Source: an uncultured Clostridium sp. (lineage in GTDB: Bacteria > Bacillota > Clostridia > UBA1212 > UBA1255). Taken from it: DNA of 64,000 bases. A program made the position numbers and the translations under genes. Location: contig UQSG01000010.1 of assembly GCA_900543695.1 (NCBI GenBank), forward strand, positions 1-64,000. The letters are read 5' to 3'. The number at the start of each line of letters is the position of its first letter. The first letter of the stretch is position 1. Shown piece after piece: positions 32,735 to 42,024 of the stretch. Under the pieces are notes generated by a model. It searched no databases. It was not told the DNA's origin and saw only the letters and a program-made list of their open reading frames with translations.

Positions 32735-33271
32735 ATGAGAGACAGAAAGCATATAATATTTTATATATTATCGGCTGTGTTCCTTGCTCTGGTGCAAGAG
32801 GCGTTCTTTAACGACCTGCGGATTTTCGGAGCCAAGCCGAACCTGACGCTGGCTTTGCTTTGCGTTGCGGCAGTTCGCATGGACTATGCCGAGGCGATGG
32901 TATACGGCCTGTCCACGGGACTGTTTGTAGATATTGTTTACGGAAGATATATCGGGCTCTACGGGCTCCTGTATCTATATCTTGCGCTGGGAATCGTTCT
33001 GATTACGTCCAGGTTCAATTACGCTGAGAAGCTGTGGTGGCCGGCAGCGGCGGCTCCGCTTCCGCTCCTGCTTTATGCGTTTGTGGAAAGCTTTCTCGTG
33101 CGGCTGCTTGCCGTATATGCGGGAGAAGCACAGAATCTGTATGCGGGAGGCTTCTGGACGCACGTTGCGGCGAGGATCCTTCCCGTAACGTTTTACAACT
33201 GTATTTGCATTGTGGTATTTATGATACCCGTTTTAAAATTTTTAGACAGAAAGCCGGGTGGGTTCAAATAA
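32735..33271 (+). CDS. mreD: Rod-shape determining protein MreD
   Basis: A 178-residue membrane protein with about five hydrophobic segments and the family patterns NDLRIFGAKPNLTLALLC and LSTGLFVDIVYGRYIGLYGLLY. It is the integral-membrane partner of MreC. The ribosome binding site is GGGGAG before ATG at 32735. Its stop codon overlaps the likely start of the PBP2 gene. Confidence 0.92.
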   Translation: MRDRKHIIFYILSAVFLALVQEAFFNDLRIFGAKPNLTLALLCVAAVRMDYAEAMVYGLSTGLFVDIVYGRYIGLYGLLYLYLALGIVLITSRFNYAEKLWWPAAAAPLPLLLYAFVESFLVRLLAVYAGEAQNLYAGGFWTHVAARILPVTFYNCICIVVFMIPVLKFLDRKPGGFK

Positions 33272-35463
33272 ACAAGCCGAATTGGGAAAACATATCTGAT
33301 AAAGTAAAACGCCTGCTGAAGAATCGGTGCTTTTACGTCGGCGCGCTTCTTTTCGTAGTCATGACGGTCATGATCGGAAGGCTGTACAAGCTGCAGCTCA
33401 TAGACGGCAGCGATTATCGGAATAAAGCGATGAATACGATCGACAGTACGACAAAGCTCTCCGTCGACGCGCCGCGGGGCAATATTTACGATCGAAACGG
33501 CATCCTGCTTGCAACCACAAGAAAATCTTATAAGGTGCAGATGGTAAATATTGATAATCCCCAGGAGGAACGAAACGCGATGTATCTGGAGCTGGTCAAT
33601 CTGTTTATGGAAAACGGCGATACGTATACGAATACGTTTGGCCGGTATCTTTCTTACCCGATCGACTGGGGACCGGCTCTGAGCGGAGAGGACGCAGGCG
33701 CGGACCGAAAAAGCTGGATCAATACCATTGCCATCAGAAAATCGGATCGAGACCGCCTGAACACACCGCAGGAGGTTTTCGATTATCTGAGGAATGAACG
33801 CTTTGAAATCGATGAAAGCTATACGGATGAGGAAGCGTATAAAATTATGATTATCCGCTATGAGACGTTTTCCTTTGGACTGAGCTATATCACGCCTTCC
33901 GTTATTGCAGAGGACTGCTGTGAAGAGACGGTGGAGGTGATCGAGGCACGCTATCTTGATTTCCCCGGTGTGACAACGGAGGAAACGTATTTCAGAGAAT
34001 ATGTCAATGCCGAAGAAGCAAGCCATATCCTCGGTTATGTCAGAGCGATCAGCGAGGAAGAGTACGCAGTAATGAAGGATCAGGGATATTCCAATGACGA
34101 TATTATCGGCAAAATCGGGATCGAACAGGCTGCGGAGGGATATCTGCGCGGTGTGGACGGCATCCGCGAGGTTTACCTCGACGCCGACGGCGTGGTACGG
34201 GAATATTCCTATACGGAGCCGATTCCGGGAAATGACGTATATCTCACGATCGATTATACGTTTCAGCAAAAATGCGTCGAGATCCTGAAAGAGGAAATTG
34301 AAAAAATCAAGGCAGAAAAGGATGATATTAAGAATTTCGGCGACGCAGAAGCGGGCTCGGTCGTCGTGCTCAACGCAAAAACCGGAGAAACGCTTGCGAT
34401 GGCGAATTATCCCAATTACGACAACAGTATTTTTCTGGAGCCCTCCTCCAATCAGGAGGCGCAGCAGGCAATCGTAGATCTTTTCAATGACGCAACTTCG
34501 CCGAGCCTGAATCGTGCAACGCAGGGGCTGTATCCTGTGGGCTCTACCTTTAAGCCGATTACGGCGCTCGCGGCGCTTTCCGCGCATGTGACGGATGATT
34601 CCCGGGAAATTCGGTGCAACGGGTTTCTTGTGATCAATAATCATACGCATTCCTGCATGGGATATCATGGCAACATCTCACTGCAGTCGGCCATCGCGAA
34701 ATCCTGCAACGTGTATTTCCAGCAGATCGCCGTCGAAACGGGGATCGAGGACATCGACGCATGGGCGAAAAAATTCGGTCTGGGAGAAAAGACCGGCATC
34801 GAAATCAATGAATACGCAGGATACCGGAGCAACCCGGACACGATGAAAATTAAAGAAACGGACATTTATCATCAATGGACCGATTCCGACACGGCACAGA
34901 CGGCGATCGGACAGCTGTATACGCTGTTTACGCCAATTCAGCTTGCCCGCTACGCCGCGGCGCTCGGAAACGGCGGCGTTCTCAATGTGCCTTATTTGAT
35001 TGGCAGCGTGCAGACGGCGGATGGCACGTCTGTGCTGGATAATGCAGGGAAAAATGCAGCTGCGGAAAAAATCGATGTGGCGGCGTCTGCGCTGGCATCT
35101 GTAAAGTCCGGCATGGTTCAGATGGTTCTGGAAAGCGATGTGGCCAGAGAAGCCTTTGCCGCATTCCCGGAGGGCTTTGTAGCAGCAAAAACTGGTACTC
35201 CGGAAACCGGAATGGAGGCATTCGGACAGAGCTCGCATTCCGTTCTGATCTGCTATGCGCCGGCTGACGATCCGGAAATCGCCGTTTCTATCGTAATCGA
35301 GCATGGCGCGCGCGGCGCGAACGCGCTTCCTATTGCCGGAAGAATATTTGAAGAATATTATTATGGACAGACGCTGAGTGAAGATAGCCTTCCGAGAAAC
35401 AAGGGGTTTGACTGGCAGAATCTCGTCGCGGCCAGCATCCCGCAGCCGGAGCCGGCCGAATGA
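33268..35463 (+). CDS. mrdA: Penicillin-binding protein 2 (elongation transpeptidase)
   Basis: A class B penicillin-binding protein (about 730 residues) that cross-links peptidoglycan during elongation. One N-terminal membrane segment (VGALLFVVMTVMIGRLYKLQ) is followed by the dimerisation region with APRGNIYDRNG. The transpeptidase domain has GSTFKPIT (SxxK), SCN in AKSCNVYF (SxN) and KTGTPETG (KTG). The start is unclear. No ATG, GTG or TTG with a binding site lies at the expected place. The in-frame ATA at 33268 overlaps the mreD stop as ATAA, with GGGTGGG just upstream, while TTG at 33205 lacks a binding site and ATG at 33361 would cut the membrane segment. Last gene of the mre operon. Confidence 0.93.
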   Translation: MNKPNWENISDKVKRLLKNRCFYVGALLFVVMTVMIGRLYKLQLIDGSDYRNKAMNTIDSTTKLSVDAPRGNIYDRNGILLATTRKSYKVQMVNIDNPQEERNAMYLELVNLFMENGDTYTNTFGRYLSYPIDWGPALSGEDAGADRKSWINTIAIRKSDRDRLNTPQEVFDYLRNERFEIDESYTDEEAYKIMIIRYETFSFGLSYITPSVIAEDCCEETVEVIEARYLDFPGVTTEETYFREYVNAEEASHILGYVRAISEEEYAVMKDQGYSNDDIIGKIGIEQAAEGYLRGVDGIREVYLDADGVVREYSYTEPIPGNDVYLTIDYTFQQKCVEILKEEIEKIKAEKDDIKNFGDAEAGSVVVLNAKTGETLAMANYPNYDNSIFLEPSSNQEAQQAIVDLFNDATSPSLNRATQGLYPVGSTFKPITALAALSAHVTDDSREIRCNGFLVINNHTHSCMGYHGNISLQSAIAKSCNVYFQQIAVETGIEDIDAWAKKFGLGEKTGIEINEYAGYRSNPDTMKIKETDIYHQWTDSDTAQTAIGQLYTLFTPIQLARYAAALGNGGVLNVPYLIGSVQTADGTSVLDNAGKNAAAEKIDVAASALASVKSGMVQMVLESDVAREAFAAFPEGFVAAKTGTPETGMEAFGQSSHSVLICYAPADDPEIAVSIVIEHGARGANALPIAGRIFEEYYYGQTLSEDSLPRNKGFDWQNLVAASIPQPEPAE

Positions 35464-35467
35464 GCTC

Positions 35468-36301
35468 TTATTGCTCAGATGTCTCTGAGGCGCTCTTTCG
35501 GTCTTTTTTTCTTGGCGTTTTTTTGAAAAGCTTCTCCAGCGTTTTCTGATAGCGGCCCTTTTTTATATTCGGAAAGGCTTTAATAATGCGCCTTTGAACG
35601 AAATTGGGCTTTGCTGTCAAACGGTTGTATTTTTCCCGAAGCGCTTCCCGTTCGGCTTCCTGCTTTGTTTTCAATTCCTCCGCGCGGGAATTAAGTGAAA
35701 TCGCGCGTGCGGAAAGACGTTCGCCGAGATTCTCCGATACGGAGGTCAGCGCCTTTTCGAGCTCGGCAATCGTGCGCAGCTTTTTGGGAAGCTTCAGGAC
35801 GTTGATCAGCGTTACTGTAAAGTCGGCGGCGACGGCAGCCAGAAATATGATGCACAATATCGTGCTGAGCGTGCCTGGCAGGCTTTCAATGAATTTCAGA
35901 ACGGCCGGATGAATGATTTTCAGGATAAACAGACAGGCCAGCCCCCAGAGCAGCGAAAATTTCAGACAGACATATCCCTTGATATTGAACGGAAGCGCGG
36001 AATAATCCCACCATTTCTGGTGAAACAGCTTTTCCAGCAGAAACCCGGTGAGATATTCAAGCAGCGTCGTGATCAGAACGGAGCCGATAAACAGCAGCAG
36101 GAGATTTTCGTCAAACGGCTGCAAAAGCTTTGCCGCGGTCAACACGCCGAATCCGTAGATCGGACAGATCGGACCGTTCAGGAAACCGCGGTTCACGAAT
36201 TTTCCGCTGTTTACACCGGCAAAGATGACTTCCGTACACCATCCGAGAAAGCCGTATATCAAAAAAATCCACGCAAATTCTCTCGCTTCGATCCAGCTCA
36301 C
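35468..36301 (-). CDS. CmpB-type putative ABC transporter permease
   Basis: A 277-residue membrane protein of the family named putative ABC transporter permease CmpB (PF06541). The N-terminal half has about five membrane segments, opening with IYGFLGWCTEVIFAG and RGFLNGPICPIYGFGVL and including FHQKWWDYSALPFNIKGYVCLKFS, all characteristic. The C-terminal 100 residues are charged and partly coiled-coil (EELKTKQEAEREALREKY), a cytosolic tail. Despite the name, transport has not been shown and no ATPase is adjacent. It starts with GTG after GGAGG, four bases beyond the Nudix gene, and is convergent with PBP2. Confidence 0.85.
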   Translation of the reverse strand: MSWIEAREFAWIFLIYGFLGWCTEVIFAGVNSGKFVNRGFLNGPICPIYGFGVLTAAKLLQPFDENLLLLFIGSVLITTLLEYLTGFLLEKLFHQKWWDYSALPFNIKGYVCLKFSLLWGLACLFILKIIHPAVLKFIESLPGTLSTILCIIFLAAVAADFTVTLINVLKLPKKLRTIAELEKALTSVSENLGERLSARAISLNSRAEELKTKQEAEREALREKYNRLTAKPNFVQRRIIKAFPNIKKGRYQKTLEKLFKKTPRKKDRKSASETSEQ

Positions 36302-36305
36302 CTGT

Positions 36306-37256
36306 TTACGCCTCCGTTTCCCTGCGATTCTGTTCGATCCAGCGGTTTGCCAGCTCGAGCATCCGTTTATCTGCGTTTTTATTGAGCAGCTTCATTGCCT
36401 CGTCGTACGGAACGAACCACCATTTGAGGACCTCCTCTTCCTGAATGGTAATCTGAGGGATTTCTTCAGGCGTGAAGCGCGCGGCAAAATAAACGGCCAG
36501 CTTATGCATGTCGGCTCCCGGCAGCGATCCGTTTGCTTCGCTTGGCGCTACATACTGAAACGTGTGTCGGAAATCTGTCAGGAGCACAGGCTTCAGTCCC
36601 GTTTCCTCGTAAACTTCGCGCTGCGCCGTTTGCTGCTCCGACTCTCCGTTTTCCGAGTGACCTTTTGGAAAGCCGATATGACCGGACAGGTTTTTGATCA
36701 GAATGTATTTTATGATCCCGTTTTCCCGGCAGTAGGTCACGGCGCCGCACAGCTTTTCAAAGGCGAACGGAGCTTGCCGTTCCGCGCCGCCGCCTGCCAG
36801 CCAGCAGATGGCCTTCCGCATCAGCGGCTGACTTGTCTCCGGATGCAGATACTGCTGCGCGGGAAGCTCGGAGGCGCTGCAGAGCACCTCTTCCGTTTTA
36901 TTGTTCGGAAGCGTTCCCATACAGGAGCACTCTGTATAGTAAAGCTTGGCGTAAGTCGTCATACGGCCTGCAGTCCCAACTTTTCCGCTGCCGGAGGAGA
37001 GGGAATATGAAGCTATTTCATAAATTTTTCCGGCGACGATCCCCGCCTTATCATAGAGCTGACGCCGGAGCGCGGTCTCGGGAGGCTCGCTGTTTCGGAC
37101 AGAGCCCCCGATCATTTCGTAAGCTTCGGCGCTCCGGCTTCTAATGAATACCCATTGCCCCTGAAATCTGACGGCTGCCGCAACGTATTTTGTTTTATGA
37201 GGGAGCGCAAGATCTTTAAAGATGGTACAAATTGTATTTCTGCCGCCCGCTGCCAT
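36306..37256 (-). CDS. Tandem Nudix protein, second domain active
   Basis: A 316-residue protein with two Nudix folds. The C-terminal domain has a perfect Nudix box: GHSENGESEQQTAQ followed by REVYEETGL, which binds Mg2+ and hydrolyses a nucleoside diphosphate linkage. The N-terminal domain (residues 1-150) has the same frame, GGSVRNSEPPETALR, but ends RQLYDKAGI, with Gln, Asp and Lys replacing the metal-binding glutamates, so it is likely inactive or structural. The substrate may be a dinucleoside polyphosphate or nucleotide sugar. GGGAGG precedes the ATG at 37254-37256. It is co-oriented with the CmpB-type gene, gap 4 bases. Confidence 0.88.
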   Translation of the reverse strand: MAAGGRNTICTIFKDLALPHKTKYVAAAVRFQGQWVFIRSRSAEAYEMIGGSVRNSEPPETALRRQLYDKAGIVAGKIYEIASYSLSSGSGKVGTAGRMTTYAKLYYTECSCMGTLPNNKTEEVLCSASELPAQQYLHPETSQPLMRKAICWLAGGGAERQAPFAFEKLCGAVTYCRENGIIKYILIKNLSGHIGFPKGHSENGESEQQTAQREVYEETGLKPVLLTDFRHTFQYVAPSEANGSLPGADMHKLAVYFAARFTPEEIPQITIQEEEVLKWWFVPYDEAMKLLNKNADKRMLELANRWIEQNRRETEA

Positions 37257-37361
37257 GTCGAAGCCTCCCGAGTAAAGTCATAATGTGCAATCATATCATT
37301 TTTTATGAGGAAGATAAAGTGAAATTGATCTGCAGCGGACGCAATCCGATGCAAACAGGGA

Positions 37362-38036
37362 TTAAGAGGAGGTTCGCCATTCCGGCCGGCAGGCCTCCAG
37401 CCTGTGGATGGGCAGACCTTCCTTCAAAAAACGGCTTTCGTATTCAGTGACGATATTCTGCCGCAGAATTTCACCCGGCGTTTCCGGAGCGTGCAGATTG
37501 TAAGTTATATGGGATAAGGTCCAGCCGTTTTCCGTAAAGCTTTGGATGGAGTAATCGAAAAGCTGCCTGTTGTCCGTCTTTTGAATGATGCGGCCGCCCG
37601 GGGAAAGAATCATTGCGTATGCTTTTAAATAAGAAGGGTGCGTCAGACGGTGCTTCGCCTGCTTGCTTCTCGGCCAGGGATCGCTGAAGTTGAGGTAGAT
37701 CCGGTCGATCTCGCCGGGTGAAAAAAAGTCGGTTAGCTGGCTTGCATTTGCATTGATGAAACGAATGTTTTTCAGACCGGCGCATTCCGTTTTTTCAAGT
37801 GCAGTGACAATGACGTTTTTCACGCATTCCAGGGCGATAAAATTAATTTCAGGGCAGGCGGCGGCCATTCCGGTTATAAACGCGCCCTTCCCGCACCCGA
37901 TTTCCAGATGAAGCGGCACGTCCGGACGCTCAAATGCAAAGCGCCAGCGCCCTTTTCTGACGGCGGGTTCGGATTCCGTAAGATAACTGCATTTTTCAAA
38001 ACGCTCTTCCAGGTGTTTTTTATTTCTGGGACGCAT
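37362..38036 (-). CDS. trmB: tRNA (guanine-46-N7)-methyltransferase
   Basis: A 224-residue SAM-dependent enzyme that methylates G46 in the variable loop of tRNA. The SAM-binding motif HLEIGCGKGAFI, the motif NFSDPWPRSKQAKHRLTHP that is diagnostic of TrmB, and QKTDNRQLFDYSI are all present. The start has GAAGGAG seven bases upstream. About 105 bases separate it from the Nudix gene. Confidence 0.97.
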   Translation of the reverse strand: MRPRNKKHLEERFEKCSYLTESEPAVRKGRWRFAFERPDVPLHLEIGCGKGAFITGMAAACPEINFIALECVKNVIVTALEKTECAGLKNIRFINANASQLTDFFSPGEIDRIYLNFSDPWPRSKQAKHRLTHPSYLKAYAMILSPGGRIIQKTDNRQLFDYSIQSFTENGWTLSHITYNLHAPETPGEILRQNIVTEYESRFLKEGLPIHRLEACRPEWRTSS

Positions 38037-38126
38037 GGCATTGCTCCTTCATTTATAAAATAAACAGATTGTATTGTATCATGAATTCAGAAAATTTTCA
38101 TGCGGAATTTTACGGAAGGAAACGTT

Positions 38127-38155
38127 TTGTATTTCGCGGGGAAGCATGTTATAAT
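38127..38155 (+). promoter_or_regulatory. Promoter of the isomerase-metG operon
   Basis: TTGTAT at 38127-38132 and consensus TATAAT at 38150-38155 are spaced by 17 bases, 40 bases ahead of the isomerase start. Confidence 0.7.
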
Positions 38156-38194
38156 ACATTCACAATTTCTTTCTTGGGAAAGGAGCTTACAAAT

Positions 38195-39046
38195 ATGTAT
38201 CAATTTTCTATCGGTGTTATATTGGATTCGTTCCGCTGCGACCGGGAGACGGCTCTTGAAAAAGCGGAGAAGCTCGGCGCGGACGGCATACAGGCTTATG
38301 CCACATATGGGGAGCTGTCTCCGTATCAATTGAATGCGCAGCAGAGAAAGGAAGTTCTGAAGCAGGTCAAGGCGCACGGGCTCCGTTTCTCCGCACTCTG
38401 CGGAGATTTGGGCGAGGGCTTCGCAAACAGGGAACGAAATCCCAAACTGATCGAGCATTCCAAAGCGATTATCGATCTGGCGCTGGATCTGGAAACGAAC
38501 ATTGTAACGACGCATATTGGCGTCGTCCCTGCCGATAGAAATGCCGAACGCTATAAAATCATGCAGGAGGCGTGCTTCGAGCTGAGCAGATACGCCGATT
38601 CTCTGAATGCGCATTTCGCCATTGAAACGGGCCCTGAGATCGCAGCGACGCTCAAAGCATTTCTGGATGACCTTCACTCGACGGGCGTCGCGGTCAATCT
38701 TGATCCGGCAAACCTCGTCATGGTAACAAAGGACGACCCCGTACAGGCGGTATATACGCTGAAGGATTATATCGTTCACACGCACGCCAAGGACGGCAGA
38801 AATCTTTTCCCTACGCCTGCGGAGGTCGTGTACGGAGTGAGGCCCGGGAAGGAAGGCGAGGTGCCTACGGGCCCGTCGTTTATAGAGGTTCCGCTCGGAA
38901 CGGGCGACGTGGATTTTAAAAACTATCTCAAAGCGCTCGACGACATAGGCTACCATGGCTTCCTCACCATTGAGCGGGAGGTCGGAGACAATCCGGAGCA
39001 GGATATCAGGACGGCAAAGGCCTTCCTTGACAGCCTTATAAAATAA
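38195..39046 (+). CDS. Sugar phosphate isomerase/epimerase family protein
   Basis: A 283-residue TIM barrel of the xylose isomerase-like / AP endonuclease 2 family. Metal-site elements include THIGVVP, the AIETGPE strand with its Glu, VNLDPANLVM with an Asp, VHTHAKDG with His and Asp, and the C-terminal FLTIEREVGD with the last Glu. These are the residues that hold the divalent metal in sugar epimerases of the group. The substrate cannot be deduced. ATG at 38195 has AAGGAG nine bases upstream; a longer reading from 38069 includes the promoter. metG follows after 19 bases. Confidence 0.88.
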   Translation: MYQFSIGVILDSFRCDRETALEKAEKLGADGIQAYATYGELSPYQLNAQQRKEVLKQVKAHGLRFSALCGDLGEGFANRERNPKLIEHSKAIIDLALDLETNIVTTHIGVVPADRNAERYKIMQEACFELSRYADSLNAHFAIETGPEIAATLKAFLDDLHSTGVAVNLDPANLVMVTKDDPVQAVYTLKDYIVHTHAKDGRNLFPTPAEVVYGVRPGKEGEVPTGPSFIEVPLGTGDVDFKNYLKALDDIGYHGFLTIEREVGDNPEQDIRTAKAFLDSLIK

Positions 39047-39065
39047 AAGAAAGAAGGATATGAGC

Positions 39066-40628
39066 ATGCAGAAGCCCACATATTATATTACGACTCCGAT
39101 TTATTATCCCAGCGACAATCTTCATATCGGACATTCTTATACAACGGTTGCGGCCGACGCCGAGGCCAGGTACAGAAGGCTTAAGGGCTATGACGTCATG
39201 TTTCTTACAGGCACCGACGAGCACGGCCTCAAGATTCAGCGGAAGGCGGAGGAAAACGGAATTTCTCCGAAAGAGTACGTCGACAGGATCGTAGCGGGAA
39301 TCAAGGAATTGTGGAAAATCCTGCGCATATCCAACGACCGCTTTATTCGGACTACGGATGAAAGCCACGTCGCAGCCGTTCAGAAGATCTTCAAGCAGCT
39401 GTACGATCAGGGAGATATTTATAAAAGCGAATATGAAGGCTGGTACTGTACGCCGTGCGAAGCTTTTTGGACTGAAACGCAGCTGGATGGCGGAAAATGC
39501 CCGGACTGCGGCAGACCGGTGGAGCATACAAAGAAGGAGGAAAGCTATTTCTTTCGTCTCTCTAAATATCAGGAACGGCTGATCGAGCATATTGAAAGCC
39601 ATCCGGATTTTATACAGCCCGTTTCCCGCAAGAACGAAATGCTGAACAATTTCCTGCGTCCCGGGCTGGAAGATCTGTGCGTATCCAGAACGACGTTTAA
39701 CTGGGGCATTCCCGTCACCTTTGACGAAAAGCACGTCGTATACGTATGGGTGGACGCCCTGTCCAACTATATTACGGCTCTGGGCTATGGAAGCGGGGAC
39801 GACAGCCTGTACCGGAAATACTGGCCGGCCCAGGTGCATCTTGTCGGCAAAGAAATCGTGCGGTTTCACACGATTATCTGGCCGGCGCTCCTGATGGCGC
39901 TGAACCTGCCTCTTCCGGAAAAGGTTTACGGACACGGCTGGCTGCTGCTGGATGGCGGGAAAATGTCGAAATCCAAAGGAAACGTCGTAGATCCCATTAT
40001 TTTGACGGAAAAATATGGCGCGGATGCAATCCGTTATTTTCTCCTCCGCGAGGTTCCGTTCGGAGCGGACGGCCAGTTTTCCAACGACGCGCTGATTACC
40101 AGAATCAATGCCGATCTGGCGAACGATCTGGGAAACCTCGTGTCGAGAACGGTATCGATGCAGCTGAAATATTTCGGAGGAAAAATGCCGCCTCTTGGCG
40201 AGCGCCTGTCCTGCGGACCCGAGGTGGAGGTCCAGGCGCTGACGGCCGGGTGTACGGAGCGCGTCGATGCGGCAATGGATGCGCTTCAATTTCCCACAGC
40301 GCTGACGGAAATCTGGAAGGGAATTTCCAGAATGAATAAATATATTGATGAAACGGCTCCCTGGGTGCTTGCAAAAAGCGCGGAGCCGGAGGACAGAAAG
40401 CGGCTTGCGGGCGTTCTGTATACGCTTTTGGAGGGAATCCGCATCGTTTCCATTCTGATCGAGCCCTTCATGCCGGAAACGCCGCGTAAGATCCAATCGC
40501 AGCTTGGAATCGAAGGAAGAGACGAGCTCCTGAAATGGGAAAACGCCGCCTCCTGGGGACTGTATCCCGATGGAGCGGAGGTTCGGAAGGCGGAGGCGTT
40601 GTTCCCGAGAATCGATCCTGAGGCGTGA
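39066..40628 (+). CDS. metG: Methionyl-tRNA synthetase
   Basis: A 520-residue class I synthetase charging tRNA(Met). It shows TPIYYPSDNLHIGHSYTT with HIGH, a four-cysteine zinc knuckle in the connective peptide (CTPC and CPDC, about residues 127-146), the KMSKS loop (GGKMSKSKGN) and the helical anticodon-binding domain. It is the short form without the C-terminal EMAP-like tRNA-binding domain found in many Firmicutes. GAAGGA lies one base before ATG at 39060 but seven before ATG at 39066, so the latter is preferred. No T-box leader is present, as it is read from the isomerase promoter. Confidence 0.97.
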   Translation: MQKPTYYITTPIYYPSDNLHIGHSYTTVAADAEARYRRLKGYDVMFLTGTDEHGLKIQRKAEENGISPKEYVDRIVAGIKELWKILRISNDRFIRTTDESHVAAVQKIFKQLYDQGDIYKSEYEGWYCTPCEAFWTETQLDGGKCPDCGRPVEHTKKEESYFFRLSKYQERLIEHIESHPDFIQPVSRKNEMLNNFLRPGLEDLCVSRTTFNWGIPVTFDEKHVVYVWVDALSNYITALGYGSGDDSLYRKYWPAQVHLVGKEIVRFHTIIWPALLMALNLPLPEKVYGHGWLLLDGGKMSKSKGNVVDPIILTEKYGADAIRYFLLREVPFGADGQFSNDALITRINADLANDLGNLVSRTVSMQLKYFGGKMPPLGERLSCGPEVEVQALTAGCTERVDAAMDALQFPTALTEIWKGISRMNKYIDETAPWVLAKSAEPEDRKRLAGVLYTLLEGIRIVSILIEPFMPETPRKIQSQLGIEGRDELLKWENAASWGLYPDGAEVRKAEALFPRIDPEA

Positions 40629-40644
40629 GAAAGGCGGCTGAAAA

Positions 40645-42024
40645 ATGAATCGATTTGTAAAACTGCTTTTGACTTCGGCGCTGCTTGCGTGTACCGTTAC
40701 GGCTTCAGCCTGTTCGGGCGGGGCAGAGCTCGGGGAAGCACAGAAAACGCCTTCTTCTCAGGAGACCGCAGCGCCGGTCAAAACGGACGCGCCAAACGCG
40801 ACGCCGGCCGAAAGCACCGAGCCCCCTGCCGTTTCTGAAGTCCCTTCCGGCGCGGAAAAATGGATCGACGCATGCGGCGACGCGCAGCGCATTCTGATGA
40901 CATATGAGCAAATTCAAGAGATGAACGCATCGATCCGCGCGAATTGCACGGCGCTCACGGACATCGCTTCCTATCCGGAAAGCATGTCGAAAAGCGAGCT
41001 GACCGCTTTGATCGAAAGCTCGTCCGGTCCGAGTCTTCCGAAATACGACGAGGACGGAATCGAAATTACGGCAGAAGAGCTTGCTGAAATCAGAGAGAAC
41101 CGCAATCTGGATGCACTGGAAGAGACCAATTCCTTCCGCAGAGGCGTGACCATACAGAGAACGGATATTCGTGCGCTGCCCACTTCACGTGCGTTTTATG
41201 ATCGGGCGTCTGTACAGGACTATGACAGAATGCAGGAGTCCGAGCTTGCCGCAGGCTCGGCGGTATGGATTCTGCACACGAGCCGGGACGGCGCGTTCTG
41301 CTTTATTCAGTCTTATTATTATGTGGGCTGGGCAGATGCCGACGACATTGCGGATGCGGAGGGCAGCAGCGATTGGGACGCATATGCGAGGCTTTTGAAT
41401 ATGACGGAAAATGCGTCGCAGGATCTGCGCTTCGCAGTCATTACCGATCCGCTGCTTGAGGTAAAAGGAACAAAGCTGGATATGGGAACGGCGCTGCTTC
41501 TGTCGGAAACGCAAAGCGCAGAGAGCGGGACATACCGGATCCTTTTACCGGGGAAAGACGCAGACGGCAGGCTGATACATACAGAAACGGAACTATCCGC
41601 AGCGTCTGCGAGCCTCGGATATCTGGACTATACGTTCCGGAACTTCTATATACAAGCCTTTAAATATGTGGGAACTCCGTACGGATGGGGCGGCATGAAG
41701 GACGGCGTGGACTGCTCCAGCTATGTCTTGAGCGTATTTAAGACATTCGGATTCGTATTTCCGCGCAATACGGGCCAGCAGAACGGCTCAGTAGGGAATA
41801 TCACGAATACAGAAGCTATGTCAGAGGCCGAAAAGCTTTCCGTGCTGGCGGAGGCAGATTCGCAGGTGCTGCTCTACAAGTCAGGACACGTTATGATTTA
41901 TCTCGGCGTTATAAATGATGTACATTATATTATCCATGCCCCGGGCGGAGGGAGCGTACGGGAGGACGCTTACGACGGTTTTTCCTCCTTGATCCGGATC
42001 TGCGGCGTGGGACCGTTGAAATAA
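40645..42024 (+). CDS. SH3/NlpC-P60 family peptidoglycan hydrolase lipoprotein
   Basis: A 459-residue lipoprotein (lipobox ASAC near residue 23, Thr/Pro/Ala linker to residue 72). The central region has bacterial SH3-like patterns (RRGVTIQRTDIRALPTS, SAVWILHTSRDGAFCFIQ, YVGWADADD). The C-terminus is an NlpC/P60 cysteine peptidase: DGVDCSSYV holds the nucleophile Cys, SGHVMIYLG the His, and IIHAPGG the third polar residue. Such enzymes cleave D-gamma-glutamyl to diamino acid bonds in wall stem peptides. It begins 16 bases after metG. Its last 55 bases overlap the convergent DUF2508 gene. Confidence 0.92.
   Translation: MNRFVKLLLTSALLACTVTASACSGGAELGEAQKTPSSQETAAPVKTDAPNATPAESTEPPAVSEVPSGAEKWIDACGDAQRILMTYEQIQEMNASIRANCTALTDIASYPESMSKSELTALIESSSGPSLPKYDEDGIEITAEELAEIRENRNLDALEETNSFRRGVTIQRTDIRALPTSRAFYDRASVQDYDRMQESELAAGSAVWILHTSRDGAFCFIQSYYYVGWADADDIADAEGSSDWDAYARLLNMTENASQDLRFAVITDPLLEVKGTKLDMGTALLLSETQSAESGTYRILLPGKDADGRLIHTETELSAASASLGYLDYTFRNFYIQAFKYVGTPYGWGGMKDGVDCSSYVLSVFKTFGFVFPRNTGQQNGSVGNITNTEAMSEAEKLSVLAEADSQVLLYKSGHVMIYLGVINDVHYIIHAPGGGSVREDAYDGFSSLIRICGVGPLK

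Noticed and set aside
33193..34668. A 491-codon minus-strand frame opposite the PBP2 gene
   Set aside because: Antisense to a conserved enzyme with intact SxxK, SxN and KTG motifs; no binding site and biased composition.
39036..40496. A 486-codon minus-strand frame opposite metG
   Set aside because: Antisense to a complete methionyl-tRNA synthetase; no start signals or family features.
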